A DNA stretch of 64,000 nt, from positions 116,650,619-116,714,618 of the forward strand of contig BTPG01000005.1 of assembly GCA_036245525.1 (NCBI GenBank), given 5' to 3'. This stretch comes from Semisulcospira habei (Eukaryota; Mollusca; Gastropoda; Semisulcospiridae). Made by a program: the position numbers and the translations under genes. The notes under the pieces are model-generated. The model had not been told where the DNA came from. It did not search any database and was given only the letters and a program-made list of their open reading frames with translations. Shown here in pieces: positions 20,448 through 33,492 of the stretch (its first letter is position 1; every line of letters begins with the position of its first letter).

Positions 20448-21420
20448 AATCTTCTCGTTGCGCTCTGCCACGGGCGCCCGTCAGTTTGGCGCGAGTTTTA
20501 CTCTTCAGTGGTGCCTCAGCACATACCTTGGGCCCTAGAAAGTGCAGGCAGCGAGGGTCAAGGCTCTCGGGTCTCGTGCACACAGGACGAAAAACCACTC
20601 TGTCCGGAAACGCTTATACAGGCTCTATAAGGGAAAACCTGTCGTTGTGCTCTGCGACGGGCGCCTCAGTTTGGCGCAAGTTGACCTCTGGAGGCCTCTG
20701 TGGCGTCTTTTTGTTGTGCAACACCCGCTGTCAAGAGATTGGTCGATATCTGCTGCTTTTTCTCCTCACTGCTGGCGTCGTTGATGGCCAATGTTGCTTA
20801 ATAGAGGCAAAAGGAAATCCTTTCGTTGCGCTCTGTCACGGGCGCCTTTGGCGCGAGTTCCACTCTTGGTGCCTCAGCACATACCTTGGGCCCTAGCAAG
20901 TGCAGGCACCCAGGGTCAAGGCTCTCGGAACTCTCTTGTGCACACCGTGGACGCCAAACCACTTTGTCCGGAAACGCTTAAAGAGGCTGTATAAGAGAAA
21001 ATCTGTTGTTGTGCTCTGCGACGGGCATCTTTGGCACACGTTGACCTCTGGTGGCTTCGGCGGCTTCCTTTCCCCGCTGTCAAGAGATTGGTCGATGTCT
21101 GCTGCCTTTTCTCCTAGTCACTGCTGGCGTCGTTGATGGCCAATTTCGCTTAAATGAGCCGGGCTACATAAGGAAATCCTTTCTTTGCGCTCTGCCAAGT
21201 GCGCCTTTGGCGCGTTCCACTCTTGGTGCCTCAGCACATACCTTGGGCCCTAGCAAGTGCCGGCATCCAGGGTCAAGGCTCTCGGAACTCTCTTGTGCAC
21301 ACTGGACGCCAAACCACTTTGTCCGGAAACGCTTATAGAGGCTATATAAGGGAAAAGCTGTCGTGTTCTGCGACGGGCGCCTTTGGCGCAAGTTGACTTA
21401 TGGAGTGCTCGGTGGCTTCA
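20448..21420 (+). repeat. Three tandem copies of a 360-bp unit
   Basis: Units begin near 20448, 20813 and 21173 with AAATC(T/C)TTC(T)GTTGCGCTCTG. Each carries CCTTGGGCCCTAG, CAGGGTCAAGGCTCTCGG, CCACTTTGTCCGGAAACGCTT and a second, shorter CTGTCGTTGTGCTCTGCGACG half-repeat. All three frames are broken by substitutions, so a coding role is unlikely. Confidence 0.85.
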
Positions 21421-21427
21421 TTTTGCT

Positions 21428-21540
21428 GTGAGATGGATCAACCATGATAGTTCATGATAATACTGTTAGATCAGCTTGGTGCCTACTCAGTAAGCAAAGG
21501 TCCTCGGGCCCATGACGGCCGCAGTGGGCACACGCACGGC
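21428..21540. repeat. Half of a composite palindrome (A with inner hairpin)
   Basis: 'agatggatcaaccatgatag', 'gatcagcttggtgcctac' and GCAAAGGTCCTCGGGCCCA match the left half of the composite foldback at 38121-38429 and then stop. Confidence 0.75.
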
Positions 21541-21590
21541 TAGGGTGTGCGAGTGTGATGACCCGTTACACATTCTCCCCACCACAAGAC

Positions 21591-21772
21591 GAATGGGGGG
21601 CTCGGGGTAGTGGGGGGGGGGGGGGGGGGGCTCCCAACTCCCAAAAAAGGGACCGGCGATATAGCATTTATAAGATTTTGGTGGCTGTTCTATGTTTGTT
21701 TTGTTCTTGTTCTTTTGTTTGTTATTTTATTATTATTATTTTTTTTTTAAATTTATTTGTTTTTTGTTTTTG

Positions 21773-21816
<44 letters not shown>

Positions 21817-21897
21817 TTTATTTATTTTTTTTGGGGGGTGGGGGGGGGGGACACTCTCCCCCCACCCCACCCCACCCCTCCAGATCCGACCCTGTGT
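21591..21897. mobile_element. G/C-tract TIR element (family GC), third copy
   Basis: Right end CCAGATCCGACCCTG matches the family terminus. The interior holds G tracts, T tracts and a (TA)n run at 21776-21807. The left end is poorly defined. Confidence 0.5.
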
Positions 21898-22116
21898 CAC
21901 GTTCTGTTTACCTGACCTTCTAGTGGTGAAAGGTCAAGCCGCGTCAATATGACAGCTCCGTCCAACTGACATGACTAAAGCAGACGACAGAAGCTGTCAG
22001 CTGGTGTGGGCAGGCTGCAGTTGAAATCGTGCGTTTCTTGATGCTGTGTGACTGGCTTCATGCTTGTCACCCCAGATTCGCTATGCTGATATCAAAGTAG
22101 CGAATTCGGGTGACAA
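21895..22116 (+). repeat. Segmental duplicate, copy 2
   Basis: Collinear with 17660-17878, the region upstream of P2. A half palindrome B (GGGGCTCATGAGGATCTGTG) follows at 22138. Confidence 0.7.
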
Positions 22117-22189
22117 CTACAGCGGGGCCTGAAAAGTCGGGGCTCATGAGGATCTGTGCCTCTTGTAGTTGGATGGTGTTCTGTTTTCC

Positions 22190-24280
22190 TCGGCATTGAA
22201 GGGGTCAATTCACATGTTACGTTCGATCGTCCCCAAAACAAGCACACGCTCTTCAAAAGACAACAATCAGTCTGATTCACCGGAAATATGGGACATATAT
22301 GCTTTGTTAAAATAAACAAGAGTTCTAGCAAAAGTTACATCATAGTTTATTCACGTAACAGGTGTCCGGTCTCTTTTTGTTCACCGATTAATCTAGGACT
22401 GTGTAGTCAGCATAGTGCTCGGGAAGCTGACGTCATCACGCTAGTCGTGGCGGCCATCTTGAGAGGATTCGCGACTATGGCCCCCATACGGAAATCGCTG
22501 TCGGGACAATGTCAGGAACGTCCTGACGTGCTAAAGGCGGCAATAACAGCAAGTCTTGACGTCACCGTAGGAAACCGCTAACCAGAATCTGTTTTTGTTT
22601 GTTTCCAAATAGGAAGAAACATGAAGAAAAACGTATTGAAACACTACTTCGCTACTATCTGGTCTATTCTATCCTCTTAAGATGGCGGCTGACGCGCTGT
22701 AACGCACGCAGACTTGCCCCAGTCGCACGTACAGACTCTCGCACAACAGACGCATACACCGCCACCCACTCAGTCGGGCGCATTCACGCGGTAAAATTCA
22801 ACACACTTGCTCTCTTTCTTATGTGGACCTTTATAAAAGATAAACAATATAAAAAAAAAAACGCTCAAAAGATTATTAAAGTTATGTACACCACCCTTCG
22901 CCCTACAAGCACATCACCACCGCATACACATACACAATGTAAATGCCAGGCTAGGTAATTGTCTCTCACAATCCAACTTGGTAACGTTCCGTTCTTTCAC
23001 GTCTAGGCGTGTAAGTCCTTCGTCGCACGCTTCCGAGTCGTCCCGTTTCTCGTACCGTGGACGTCCTCTTAACTCGTTCCGTAGCGCAGTCCTTGCTGAC
23101 CCGGGTGTCTCGGCACCGGTCGCTCACTCCCTGAGTGAAGAGATGACCTCACAATAGGTCCCTCTCGGTGTCCGTCACTCCGCTCTCCCCGACAAACACT
23201 CGGAATAATAAAGTCCTAAATCATAACATTTGCTAAACACACATATTGGATGATATGAGATACATTACGTAACCTGGCTGATACACAAAACTCTCGCACG
23301 TTCATTCACACACACACGTGCTTCATAACCCGAACTACTTCCGTAACACCCCATAACTCTGTCACTACATTGAAACATACTATAACCTAACACTCGCCAT
23401 ACCTTCTTTCATACATTAGAAAATACTATACTTAACCACGTACTACCTTCATAACGACTTGGGCACGCACACCTCACATTCCTTATTTATCCATCTCTCG
23501 GCAAATGACTACATAGGAAAAACACCGGTTACCTCAACGAATTCCAAACCCACATAACTGAACCAAACCAACGCTACACAACCGAATTACCTCCTACTAA
23601 CGCATACTATCTTTAACTCAGTAGCTGTTAATAAAACATACCTGAATTCTAAGTTTCAGAGTCTTGGAATACGGCTAGTGTATCTGACATACATCAGTTC
23701 TTACTGACAGTCTAGCCCGCACTGACTTTCCTACAGCTCTGTTCGCCTGAACTCTCATTAACCCCCCCCCCCCCCCCATCCCCGCCCCCTTTCCGTGCAA
23801 AACGTTTCCTTACGATTTCACGTGGGCCTCGTGCCTCCACTCCACGGAATAACTGTCACAAGGCAAACCGCTGACAAAACCGTACCATACAAAACCCTCT
23901 GTGTGAACCCTATGCGTGAGCATAGAGTTTCATCACACGCGCCAACGCTGCTAGGCAACGCGGGGAACTTCCCAAGCCCTATTGTGAAAAGCCCAATCCA
24001 GAGGGCGTCTGGCCTGCATCAGTTCATTAAGCTGATGATGATAATACCGTCAGTTTATGCAATTCACGCCCCTTTTCCGGCCCATGTGATACAAGTCTGT
24101 CTCAGTTCACGTGTAATGATAAAGCCTGTGCTGTCTCCGCCCCCACTGTTGGCTGTTTCGTTACATTGCCACAAATTGGTCAGCCATTGTTATCGGTCGT
24201 GTGCAAGACAGTGTCTCAACCTGCCTCGGGCTGTCTCAACCTGCCCCGTGCTATTATGATGAATAGGTCTCTTTCCATTT
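22190..24280. other. No recognised feature
   Basis: About 2 kb without a recognisable gene or element apart from a C tract at 23762-23778. The stretch 22600-23760 is C-rich and G-poor on the plus strand, with many short TCTCGC/CGTAC words. Long open frames are absent. Confidence 0.6.
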
Positions 24281-25960
24281 CTGGCTCACGTGCGAAGCAA
24301 CAGTGAGACTATGTCCTGGGCCAGTGGGTGTCTGTCCGTTGTCATCCATGCCATCCGTCCGCCGTCGTCCGTGGTAAACTTTAACGTTGGTATTTTCTCG
24401 GAGGTTATTCAAGCCACAGTCGTCAAACATGGCCCACGGATACTTTGTGGCAACACGTTTCTAAACATACAATTTCAGTGACCTCGCTCGAAGGTCAAGA
24501 TCACAAGGGATCAGGAAACATGTAAAAATAAAAAAGCTATATTTTGCAGATTTATGTTTTCTCAAATACTATTCACAACTTGAAACCCAAACATGGTACA
24601 GAGATACCTGATGATAAGACCCTCCTATGGATACCAATTTGGATGAACCCTCGGAAACGTCAAGGGTTACAAGAAATCATGAAATAGGTCACAATATAGC
24701 CATGTTTTACCCCAAAAAAAGTTTTTTTTCTCAAATACTATTTGCAACTTCCATCCCAAACCTGGTACAGAGATACTTGATGAAAAGACCTTATAGTTGA
24801 TTCTTATTTGGACGACCCGTCGGAAGGGTCAAGGGTTGCAAGAGATCAGCAAACGATGTGAAAAATGTCTTTTGACTCACTGCGAAGCAAAAGTGAGTAT
24901 GTTCTGGGCCAGTGGTCGTCCGTCTGTCGTCCGTCGTCCGTGGTAAACTTTAACGTTGGCATTTTATCGGAGACTATTCAAGCCTTAGTTTTCAAACTTG
25001 GCCTAAAGATACTTTGTAGTAAGACCTTTCTAAACATACCAATTTGAGTGATCTCTGACAAAGGTCAAGGTCACAAGGTATCCGGAAATAGGTCAAAAAT
25101 AGCTGTATTTTGACATAATGTATTTTTTCTCAAATACTATTGAGAACTTCAAACCCAAACTTGGTACAAAGATACCTGATGGGAAGACCTTTCTATGCAT
25201 ACTACTTTGGTCGATTCCTGGGAAAGGTCAAGGGTTACAAGAGCTCAGGAAACTTTAAACCCAGACTTGCTACAGAGATACCTGACGGTAAGACCTATCT
25301 ATGCATACTAATTTGAATGATTCCTCGGAAAGGCCAAGGGTCACAAGAGCCCAGGAAATAGGTGAAAAATAGCTATATTTTGACTAAAGATTTTTTTCTC
25401 AAATACTATTCACAACTTCAAGCCCAAACTTGGTACTGAGATACCTGATGTTAAGACCTAAATATGCATACTGATTTGGATGAGCCCTCGGAAAGGCCAA
25501 GGGTCACAGGAGGCCGGCAGATCGGTGTAAAATGCCAGCTTTTGATAGAACTGTATTATTATCAACAGTTTTGCAAACTTTTCAATCAAATTCGGCATAA
25601 AGGTAGCTGATGATGATAAGATCTTCCTATGTATACTAGTTTAGTCGACTCATCACAAAGGTCATGGATCACGGGTGTCTGACAGATGTGTGAAAACTGA
25701 TTAAATTTTGAGAAAACATAGATTTATTCTGATGCAGAAGCCATCCCTTTACTTATTGTCACAAAGGTCAACATGTAGATTGGACATGTGACACATGAGC
25801 CATAAGGACTTTGTCTTTCTTGTTTGTATAATTTTAGCTCTTATCAGGATGTTTGGAAAACTTTTCAACCAAATTTAGCAGAAAGGCAGCCGATGATAAG
25901 ACCTTTCTGTGCCTATTAATTTGTTTCACAACTCACAAAGTTTAAGGGTATTGGGAGGTC
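24280..25960 (+). repeat. GGTCAAGGTCAC-type repeat with tandem subunits
   Basis: Starts with CTCACGTGCGAAGCAACAGT, 'ctgggccagtgg', 'gtccgtggtaaactttaacg'; a second start lies at 24866. Then diverged subunits of about 190 bp recur, each with TCAAATACTATT, 'aacttcaaacccaaacttgg', 'gagatacctgatg' and 'aaaggtcaagggttac'. The inverted relative lies at 43845-44795. Confidence 0.85.
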
Positions 25961-26104
25961 GACAAAAGTGAAAAATACGTCCATTTTTAGAAAACATTGA
26001 TTTCGCAGGTACAAAAGCCAACCCTTTCAGTATGTTAGAATACTTGGACACTTGCTTCTTTCAGTGACCTGTTTAGTCCATAAGCTAGCCAGATCTAACG
26101 TGCA

Positions 26105-26131
26105 GTACCCCCCCCCCCCCCCCCCCCCCCA
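26105..26131. repeat. Poly-C tract
   Basis: About 24 C in a row. The AT-rich flanks 25961-27180 hold an imperfect direct duplication (around 26450-26650 and 26810-27000) and no gene that I recognise. Confidence 0.8.
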
Positions 26132-27189
26132 GTACTCAATAAAATGGGTTTCAAAGTGTTCCTTAGTATGTCCTGAGATGTTTAAGCCATGTTCCCCGAA
26201 AATCCTTAGGAACACACCAGAGATATAGCCGATGGTGCAAGGGTACCCCCATTCACGCTCTACGCACATGCTAAAATGAGGTTGAGAAACATTTTCCTCT
26301 AAATAAATCAGAATTCATTCCAGAAGCCCAAATCAGGCAATATTATGTTAAGGCACACCTTCTGCATCCTCTGCAAAAATCAGAATGAAAAAAATATTGA
26401 AACCCTGGCTCACAGTGAAGGTATTTGTGCACCCAGTAAACGACCTTTTCCGCGAAATCGCAAATAAAAGACAAAAATAATGTGTCAGACGCCTTCAGAC
26501 ATTTTCTATAGCACTGACAGTCCATTTTTAGGCTTACATCATTAAAACAGGATGTCACAATTATTATAAACTTGACTAGGTGATGCTGTGATCACTGTGA
26601 GTGTCACAGTGGTTGATTTTGTATCCCTACCCCCAAGTTGTAAAAAAGCACAAAATTAATTAGAAAAAATTACCAAAGTTATTCCATTTCATTTTGACCT
26701 CTCTTTACCTATTAAGTTTCAATAATGTGAGCATAAAGTGCAAGAAAATAAGGAAAGTCGACATCCTTTGCGGTACGTTCGTGGTGAATGATAGCTTTTT
26801 CCCATTTAAAATTGCTGAATTAGGAACCGTACGTTGTTTCTGATGCCCTCAGAAATTTTGTATACAAGTGATAGGTCTTTTTTTTAGGTTTTATTGGCTA
26901 GGATAGAGTACCACAGTTACTCCCAACCTGATTTTATGATGCTGTGATGCATTTATGGGCCACATTGGCCCGGCTGAATCTGCTGCCCTACCCCCATTTT
27001 ACCAGTACGCAAAGGAACGCAAAAGGATCATAACAATTGCTTATGTCATACTCCTCTGTTTAAATATTTTTGTTGCAAGTTTTATTAACAAAATATGCAT
27101 ATTGAGCATAAACATTTGTGATCATTCCATTAATTTTAATGTGACCCATCAATTTAATTGTAATTCTTTTTAGTTAAGGCATGCTTAAC

Positions 27190-28236
27190 AGGGGGTGCCG
27201 CTGAAGCTTCTACCATCTGCACATTCAGCAGTCCTGTCAAACTCGGGGAAGGTGTACCTCAGGGAGATGTTGTGTCTGATGCTGTTCTTGGTCTACATTA
27301 AAGACATCAGTACAACAGTACCAAGGTTCGTCTGGAACATCCTCCATGCGGATGACTTTGCAGTGTGGAGCGCAGCAGAACATAAAGAAATAGCATCCTG
27401 CAGAATCCAGGATGCTGCCAATAGAGTCAGCAGCTGGACTGAAAGAGGCCACTCAAACTGAGATAGACAATCTCTTTCAATCTGATGGAAGAGGTCACCT
27501 TAAAACTGGAGATCTTCCAGTACCAAAGACAGACAGGCCAACTTTACTGACAACAAATAAATTACTGGATTCACGTGGATGCCTCACATCGAAGCCATGG
27601 AAGCTAGAGCTACAAAAAAAAGTCTCTGATGAAGAAACTGGTGGGGACCACATTGGCGCAAATTACAGCATCCTGGGACAAGCAAACACCTACTCGGTCA
27701 GACCAGTAGTGCGGTACCAAATTACATCGACAACATGAAAAGCTGTCTGCAAAACCCCAAAAGCCAGGCTTGACAAGATGCAGAACATGGGTCATTCTCA
27801 TGATGCAGTGACATTCTTAGAGCCATCTGGAGCACCCCAATTTAGGAAATGGAGGACATTCGAGCAACTGGAACGCAGAACAGCACACACGATGAAGAGA
27901 CTTACTAAACACCGACAGCATGGGAGACTACAGGAGCAGACCAAGAACCATCAGAAACGCCCAAGTCTGAACCGCCAACTGAAGGTCCTGCAAAGAGCTA
28001 AAACTGATGTCCTGGAACCAAGCCCAAAGATGTGTGAAGAGCTCCCTTCAGATACCTGGACATCTCGAAATAGCCTTCTAGACAACATAAACAGTGTTCC
28101 AGGACCCTTTGCCAAAGGTCGCGGCACTGCACAAAGCCATCTCGCTGGAGATTATGCACAAGCGCTACCCTCACAGCAGCTGTGGTACACAAGTTACACT
28201 ATTTTTGATAGCCAGTGTAGGAGCAACAACATGTAA
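27190..28236 (+). pseudogene. LINE (Jockey-type) reverse transcriptase fragment, degenerate
   Basis: Translation in pieces gives LFLVYIKDISTTVPRFVWNI then LHADDFAVWSAAEHKEIASC. The ADD of this stretch is the reverse transcriptase catalytic box. Later pieces match the thumb-proximal region of Jockey-like polymerases ('P..D.PT.L', 'KPW...E', GANYSILGQANTYSVRPVVR). The frame shifts at about 27460 and 27740. No start, endonuclease domain or poly(A) end was found, so it is a 5'-truncated, dead copy. A Tc1-type element abuts it downstream. Confidence 0.8.
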
Positions 28237-28239
28237 GCA

Positions 28240-29600
28240 TGCAGTCACCGTACTGTAGTAACCCTGTTACGCTCCTTGTGCACGAGGCACCAGTATTGGT
28301 TAGGACGCACGGCGTATGCTTTCCACGCACGTGCGTACACTGCAGAGTGATGGTGGGTCATGAAACTGTTCAGCAATACAAGGCAATAAAAAAAATCAGC
28401 AGTGTTACGCCTTCTGTCACTTTTGTCGTTGCCACATCAACCATGCCAAGACTTAGTGCTCCCCAACGAGAACGAGCTCTTGGGCGTTTGGAAGCCGGAG
28501 AAGATCCACAAGGTGTGGCAGTGACCTTTAGATGTCACATTTTGACCATTTACAGGCTGCAGCAACGCTATCATGCCAACGGGTCTTCTGCTGACGCTCT
28601 CCGAAGCGGACGACCACGTGTGACAACTCCACAGCAAGATCGCCATTTTCCGGACTCACGTGCGAAATTGCTTTCAGCCGGCCGAGGAAACAGCAAGAGA
28701 AGTTATCGGCACCACCAGGCATCCATCAGTTACCAGACAGTGCGACGACGGCGAAAGCAGCATAATCTGCACAACCACTGACCGTCATCGCCATGCACGC
28801 CTACCGTGGTCACAGGCTCATGTCGACTGGACCTGGCGACAGTGGCAAAACGTCCTGTTCGCGGTTGAGAGCCGCTACTGCATCAGCCATGTAGATGGCC
28901 GCATAAGAGTGTAGCGGAGAAGGGGTGAACGCTACGCTGATGGCTGTGTGCTGGAGAACAATGCCTGGGGCGGGCCAAGCGTGATGATTTGGGGTGGGAT
29001 TACCCTGAACCAGACACTGAGTAGGACCTGTGTTCTTCCGTGGACTCGTACCTGGTCGCGGCCGGAAATGGCATCACTGCTCAGCGCTACATTGAGCAAG
29101 TACTACACTTATATGTCCTGCCATTTTCTCAGGGACGCAGAAACTTCATCTTGCAGCAAGATAATGCGCGTACACACACTGCACGTATCACCCAGCACTT
29201 CTTGCAGCAGCACATCCCAGTCATGCCTTAGACCTCAATACCATCGAATATCTCTGGGACCAACTGCAAAGGGAGGTCAACGCTGTACGCCCCAGACCAA
29301 CGACTGCCGCAGAACTGGAGAATACCATTGTCCAGGCCTGGAACAACATCAGTCCCCAGGGCAGCTGTCAACAGCCTGATGCACTCTGTGCGCCGACGCT
29401 GCCAAGCCGTCATCAACGCCAATGGGGGGTCACACGTAACTTCCACACTGATTACGCTGGTGTCCATGATTTCATTCCTAAAATGTCGGAGAACATCCGT
29501 TGTATGGTTTGTCCGAAATCGACTTTCAAATGTTGGATTACATGTGATTTGAAGGGGCTACTTCGCGGTTTTTTTGTTGATCAGTATATTTTTTTTTAAA
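28240..29600 (+). pseudogene. Tc1-type transposase pseudogene
   Basis: Starts MPRLSAPQRERALGRLEAGE at 28443, a helix-turn-helix N-terminus with 'GRPRVTTPQQDR'. It continues with WGGPSVMIWGGI and then ILQQDNARTHTARITQHFLQ, which carries the second catalytic Asp, and LDLNTIEYLWDQL, the third acidic site. The first catalytic site, usually FxDESRF, reads FAVESRY here, so the Asp is Val. Frameshifts occur near 28640, 29040 and 29230 and the WPARSP-equivalent is deleted. The 3' end CTTCGCGGTTTTTTTGTTGA then TCAGTATA looks like the terminal repeat; no matching 5' repeat was found. Inactive. Confidence 0.88.
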
Positions 29601-29686
29601 ACTGCTACGGGCGAATTCACGTAGGCAACATATCATGTCATAAAATTTCAAGATTGTCTGTCCACAAATGCGGGCTATAGTCGGTG

Positions 29687-29688
<2 letters not shown>

Positions 29689-29763
<75 letters not shown>
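29689..29763. repeat. (AC)n microsatellite
   Basis: About 37 AC units. The following 29764-31740 shows no recognised element and no convincing exon; a C tract lies near 30580. Confidence 0.95.
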
Positions 29764-29765
<2 letters not shown>

Positions 29766-31744
29766 CGATTCGGCGACGTTTTGGCGCCAAATGTACATTC
29801 TCTAGCACGGTTTTCGTAGCTAGAGGTGACGTCATTTTTATCTTGTTACTTCTTTGCTAGAATGCGGGATCCGCCCGCCCAGTAAATTGTGTGCATTCTC
29901 TGGAACGTGCTCCGACCAGCCCCATTTCAAAGCCGCCTACAGTATTTTCAATACGGTACACAAAAAGACCCCGTAGCAGACGGATGCATGTCAGAGTTTC
30001 GCGGGAAGCAAGTAGAACTCTATATGTCTGTTTTGAAAGACACGTGAGCCAAGCGAAAGAGTTCCTACTACCACCTCGTTTGGTACAGACAGTACATGTA
30101 AAACTTCAACAACAGCAAGCGTCCGAACACGGTTTGCGTGTGTCTGTCAGACGTGAAAAAAAAACATTACATAAGGATTTTGCCGTAATCTAGTGACTGC
30201 TTCAGGCCACCGCGCGAAATTCTTTTTCAACAATTCTTGAAAATTTTCATTAACACAGCTCTAAGTCTAAGCCGATGGAAAATAAGTTATTCATAAGCCA
30301 AATATAACCATGTGTGTTGCCGTAAACAGTTTAACACCTTCTATGCGGAGGAAAATTAAACACCGCCCAATTACAAGTAGATGCTCAAAACACTAAGTAT
30401 ACATGCGCCTTCGACGGCTTGGTATCTCCGGACATTAAATCAACAATGCTTTCGCCGTGAAAAGTCTGCATCCACTGGCAGTGATGGGCCTACTCCCATG
30501 CATTTCCATTGGGGTCTCCGCCTACATTTTCATTGGCGGAGGGAGGCGATTGGAGGGGGCATCCATCTATCCCCCCTCGCCCCCCCCCCCCCCATCCGGA
30601 TCCCACATGTTACGTGTTGAGTCGTAGTCGTAGTACACACCAGACGCACGCACGTAAGGTTCTTTTAAAGAAACTTTACTCCGCTGCAACCCGTCACACT
30701 GACGTGGCTTAAGGATGTAGACTACACTGGAGTAACAGTTCCAACAATATTTTATTTCAGCGATGCGATCTCCGCACAATGCATTCTCACATGCACCAAC
30801 ACTGATACAATGTCTCCTCTGCAAAAATGTCAACACTGGCGACACAATGCGTTTCTCATACAACGCACACCACCGTTACGCTGCGTCTCTCACAATGTAC
30901 ACCCTATACGGGCCACGTACCTACGATAAACTGTGTGTCCCTACAACTGACAATGTATGACAATGTACGAACGTGCTTCCCAGCACAAACTTTTATAGTA
31001 CAACAGCTTTCCAGAACAATCCAACGAATTCACACAACGCAACCAATCAGAACGGAACACGTAACCGAAACTCATAAATATTAATAAAAGAGAACTTTCT
31101 AGAATAAACTAAAATAGTCTACAAAAATTCGATTGCTAATTTCAGCCCCAAATCCCAGTGTGCAATGACGTCACACAAGAGTATGGCAGACTGTTCACGA
31201 CCTTTCATAATACACACTGACCGCCTGCCAACTTCACGCGCACAGAAAACAACTATGAGTCGACTAAGAATAGAGCGGCTCTACTACTGTGTTGCAAAAT
31301 GTTGCCTACACTTTGATGTCACACATGCGAGGTCACTAGACAGCGCGACCTTGCTCGAACGTTCTGGTTTATTCTCAGCGAATCTACGCATAACAAAAAT
31401 CGCCGGACCGTTATTCTCCGTGCGACATTGCTAGGAGCTTCCGGACTAAACTTAGCGTATCATAACAAAGCCAAATCCGCTCTCTGCGCGAACGATAGAG
31501 AATCTTACTGAAAAGGTACGTGATACGCAACCATAACAGCTCAAATAAATATCGGATCGTTTCCTACGATCAATACATGTATGCTCTCACGGAACAACAC
31601 AACCACAATCGTAACACCACACCACGGACAAAACTGACAGTTAATGGGAAAACTAATGTCTTGACAATTGAACTATAACGTAGGTAATGATGACTCAGTA
31701 ATGATGACTCGGTAATGATACAAATAATCCAACAGCGAGCCCTT

Positions 31745-31985
31745 TTTGTGTGCAGGAGGCACAGCGGAGTCTTGTGAGCCCCTGCACCTGAAAAGGGCTC
31801 ACGACATTCTTTGCCACTTGCTGGTCAAGCCCGGCTGCAACTGCAGCCTCAGACCGAGGTGCTCATTCGAACATAAATCCTTCACCGCCAGGAAAAAGTG
31901 AACAAGATCCGTCTGCAAAAGGCATGGATCCCTGTGAGCCGCCTCGTAGTTGCGGGGGCTTACGAGTCTGTATGCTTCTTGCTGA
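31745..31985. repeat. Two adjacent palindrome family B copies
   Basis: Copy one at 31745-31825 (GGGCTCACGACATTCTTTGC arm) and copy two at 31910-31985 (AAGGCATGGATCCCTGTGAG with TTACGAGTCTGTATGCTTCT). Both are diverged. Confidence 0.7.
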
Positions 31986-32327
31986 AACCACTTTGTATGA
32001 CTTGTTTCCATATTGACAGCTAGGCCGGGATCTTTGACGTCGAGTTTACAATGAGTCAGAAACACAGTCTGCGTCCACTAGCAATACAGGAGTTCATTTT
32101 ACGACTTGAAACATCTGTCAGGCGTTTCGTTGGCCAGCTCTTTAGACGACCAGTGCCATATCAATGGTGATAGACCCAGGGTAGACTTCCGGCATTGGCA
32201 TCCGAGGATCCTCCGACATCTGCAGCGGCTCCAGCAAGAAACATCATTTGTGAATTCTTCGTAAGTCTGTAAGTAGATTTCACCAGGCTGTATTCCAAGA
32301 AGATGGCAGAGATTTCCACAAGTTTGG

Positions 32328-32428
32328 ATCAGTTGCATGAGTGAGCTTAGTTCTCCGCTATAGTGGGGCCCCGTGCCGCGCGGTACTACGCGGTGCTACT
32401 CGTAAGCTCACTCATGCAATTGGCGCCA
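32328..32428. repeat. Palindrome family E copy
   Basis: GTTGCATGAGTGAGCTTAGT at the left pairs with GTAAGCTCACTCATGCAATT at the right; the centre is degenerate. Confidence 0.85.
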
Positions 32429-32737
32429 GTACCTTAGTCCATGGTTGCAGTACTAGATTCAAGTTGTGAATGCTTTCCGCATTCAACGTAATAATCGAAT
32501 AGCTTCTTCTTTTTTTTTTTCAAACCCATAGATACTTATACTGAAAACTGCATTAAAAAGAACTATTTTTACTCCTTGACTGCTGCTGACGATACGCTCG
32601 GCGGTAAAGTCGCGTAATTGCGCGTCTGATTAGTGATGTTTCGCTTGCAATGAACGACTCCCAACAACGAACGAGAGCGAAATCACGGCGGATAACAGGT
32701 TTGACTACAATCACAAGCATGGACAACACTCCAACCA

Positions 32738-32805
32738 TCTCCAAGAGGCGTAGATCCTCATGAGCCCTCCGGGCAAGACAGATCTATGCCTCTTAGCGAT
32801 ATTTG
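32738..32805. repeat. Palindrome family B copy
   Basis: CAAGAGGCGTAGATCCTCAT and GACAGATCTATGCCTCTTAG arms; the loop is shortened. Confidence 0.8.
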
Positions 32806-32945
32806 AGTGTTTTCTGTGCTAAGCTGTTCGTCCGCGGTAACTTGGCTCCCGTTATTTGTTGGGAGTCTTCCGGTATAGACGTAACCTCTCTCGTGTCGGC
32901 CAAAGGTATCGGTCAGTAACAGTCAAGTGGTGAACCAGCCGAGTC

Positions 32946-33157
32946 CTATTTAGCCCCACGGCTGCATTTCCCAAACAGTGTTGCAAGTGCTACGTAACGA
33001 CTATGTGTCAGGTGCAGGAGGTGGATTGACCATGATCATTCAAGGGTAGTGCCAGATTTGCTTGGCGCCTGTCGGCGCCAAGCTAATCTGGCACTACCCT
33101 TGAATGATCATGGTCAATCCAACTCCTGATGTAGGGCATTGGGGCTAAATGGGTTGA
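32946..33157. repeat. Palindrome family A copy
   Basis: Inverted ends TTTAGCCCCACGG and GGGGCTAAATGGGTT; arms of about 60 bp (ATTGACCATGATCATTCAAG...) around TGTC. Confidence 0.92.
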
Positions 33158-33420
33158 AAGTCGAGTTGTCCGAATTTGAGAAGGCGAGGTTGCCTTTCAA
33201 GCCAGAGCTCATTCATGATACAGGTCTTTGGTGGTGGTTCTTCTGCTGTACAGTGTATACATAGGCTCGTCATTAAAAGTTGTCCTCTGTCATACAGTTC
33301 AGATAGATCGACCGTAATAGTTCAAGGCACCACTAGCTCCACAGCTACCACGGTCACTGATCTATCCGCCTGTCGTATCAGTTGTACAACTTTAAATCGG
33401 TGAGCAAAAGGGTGAAAAAC

Positions 33421-33423
<3 letters not shown>

Positions 33424-33489
<66 letters not shown>
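33424..33489. repeat. (TG)n microsatellite
   Basis: About 33 TG units. The next 33490-35150 shows only homopolymer tracts (T and G near 33850-33915) and no recognised gene. Confidence 0.95.

Positions 33490-33492
<3 letters not shown>

Noticed and set aside
20387..21338. Overlapping open frames of 60-170 codons in the triplicated 360-bp unit
   Set aside because: Frames are not kept between the three units, so coding is not supported.
23795..24259. 154-codon plus-strand open frame
   Set aside because: No recognised domain, no codon pattern, and it runs into a dispersed repeat.
32099..32338. Minus-strand open frame with several cysteines
   Set aside because: Another frame of the same stretch looks equally plausible and neither has splice signals or a recognised domain.
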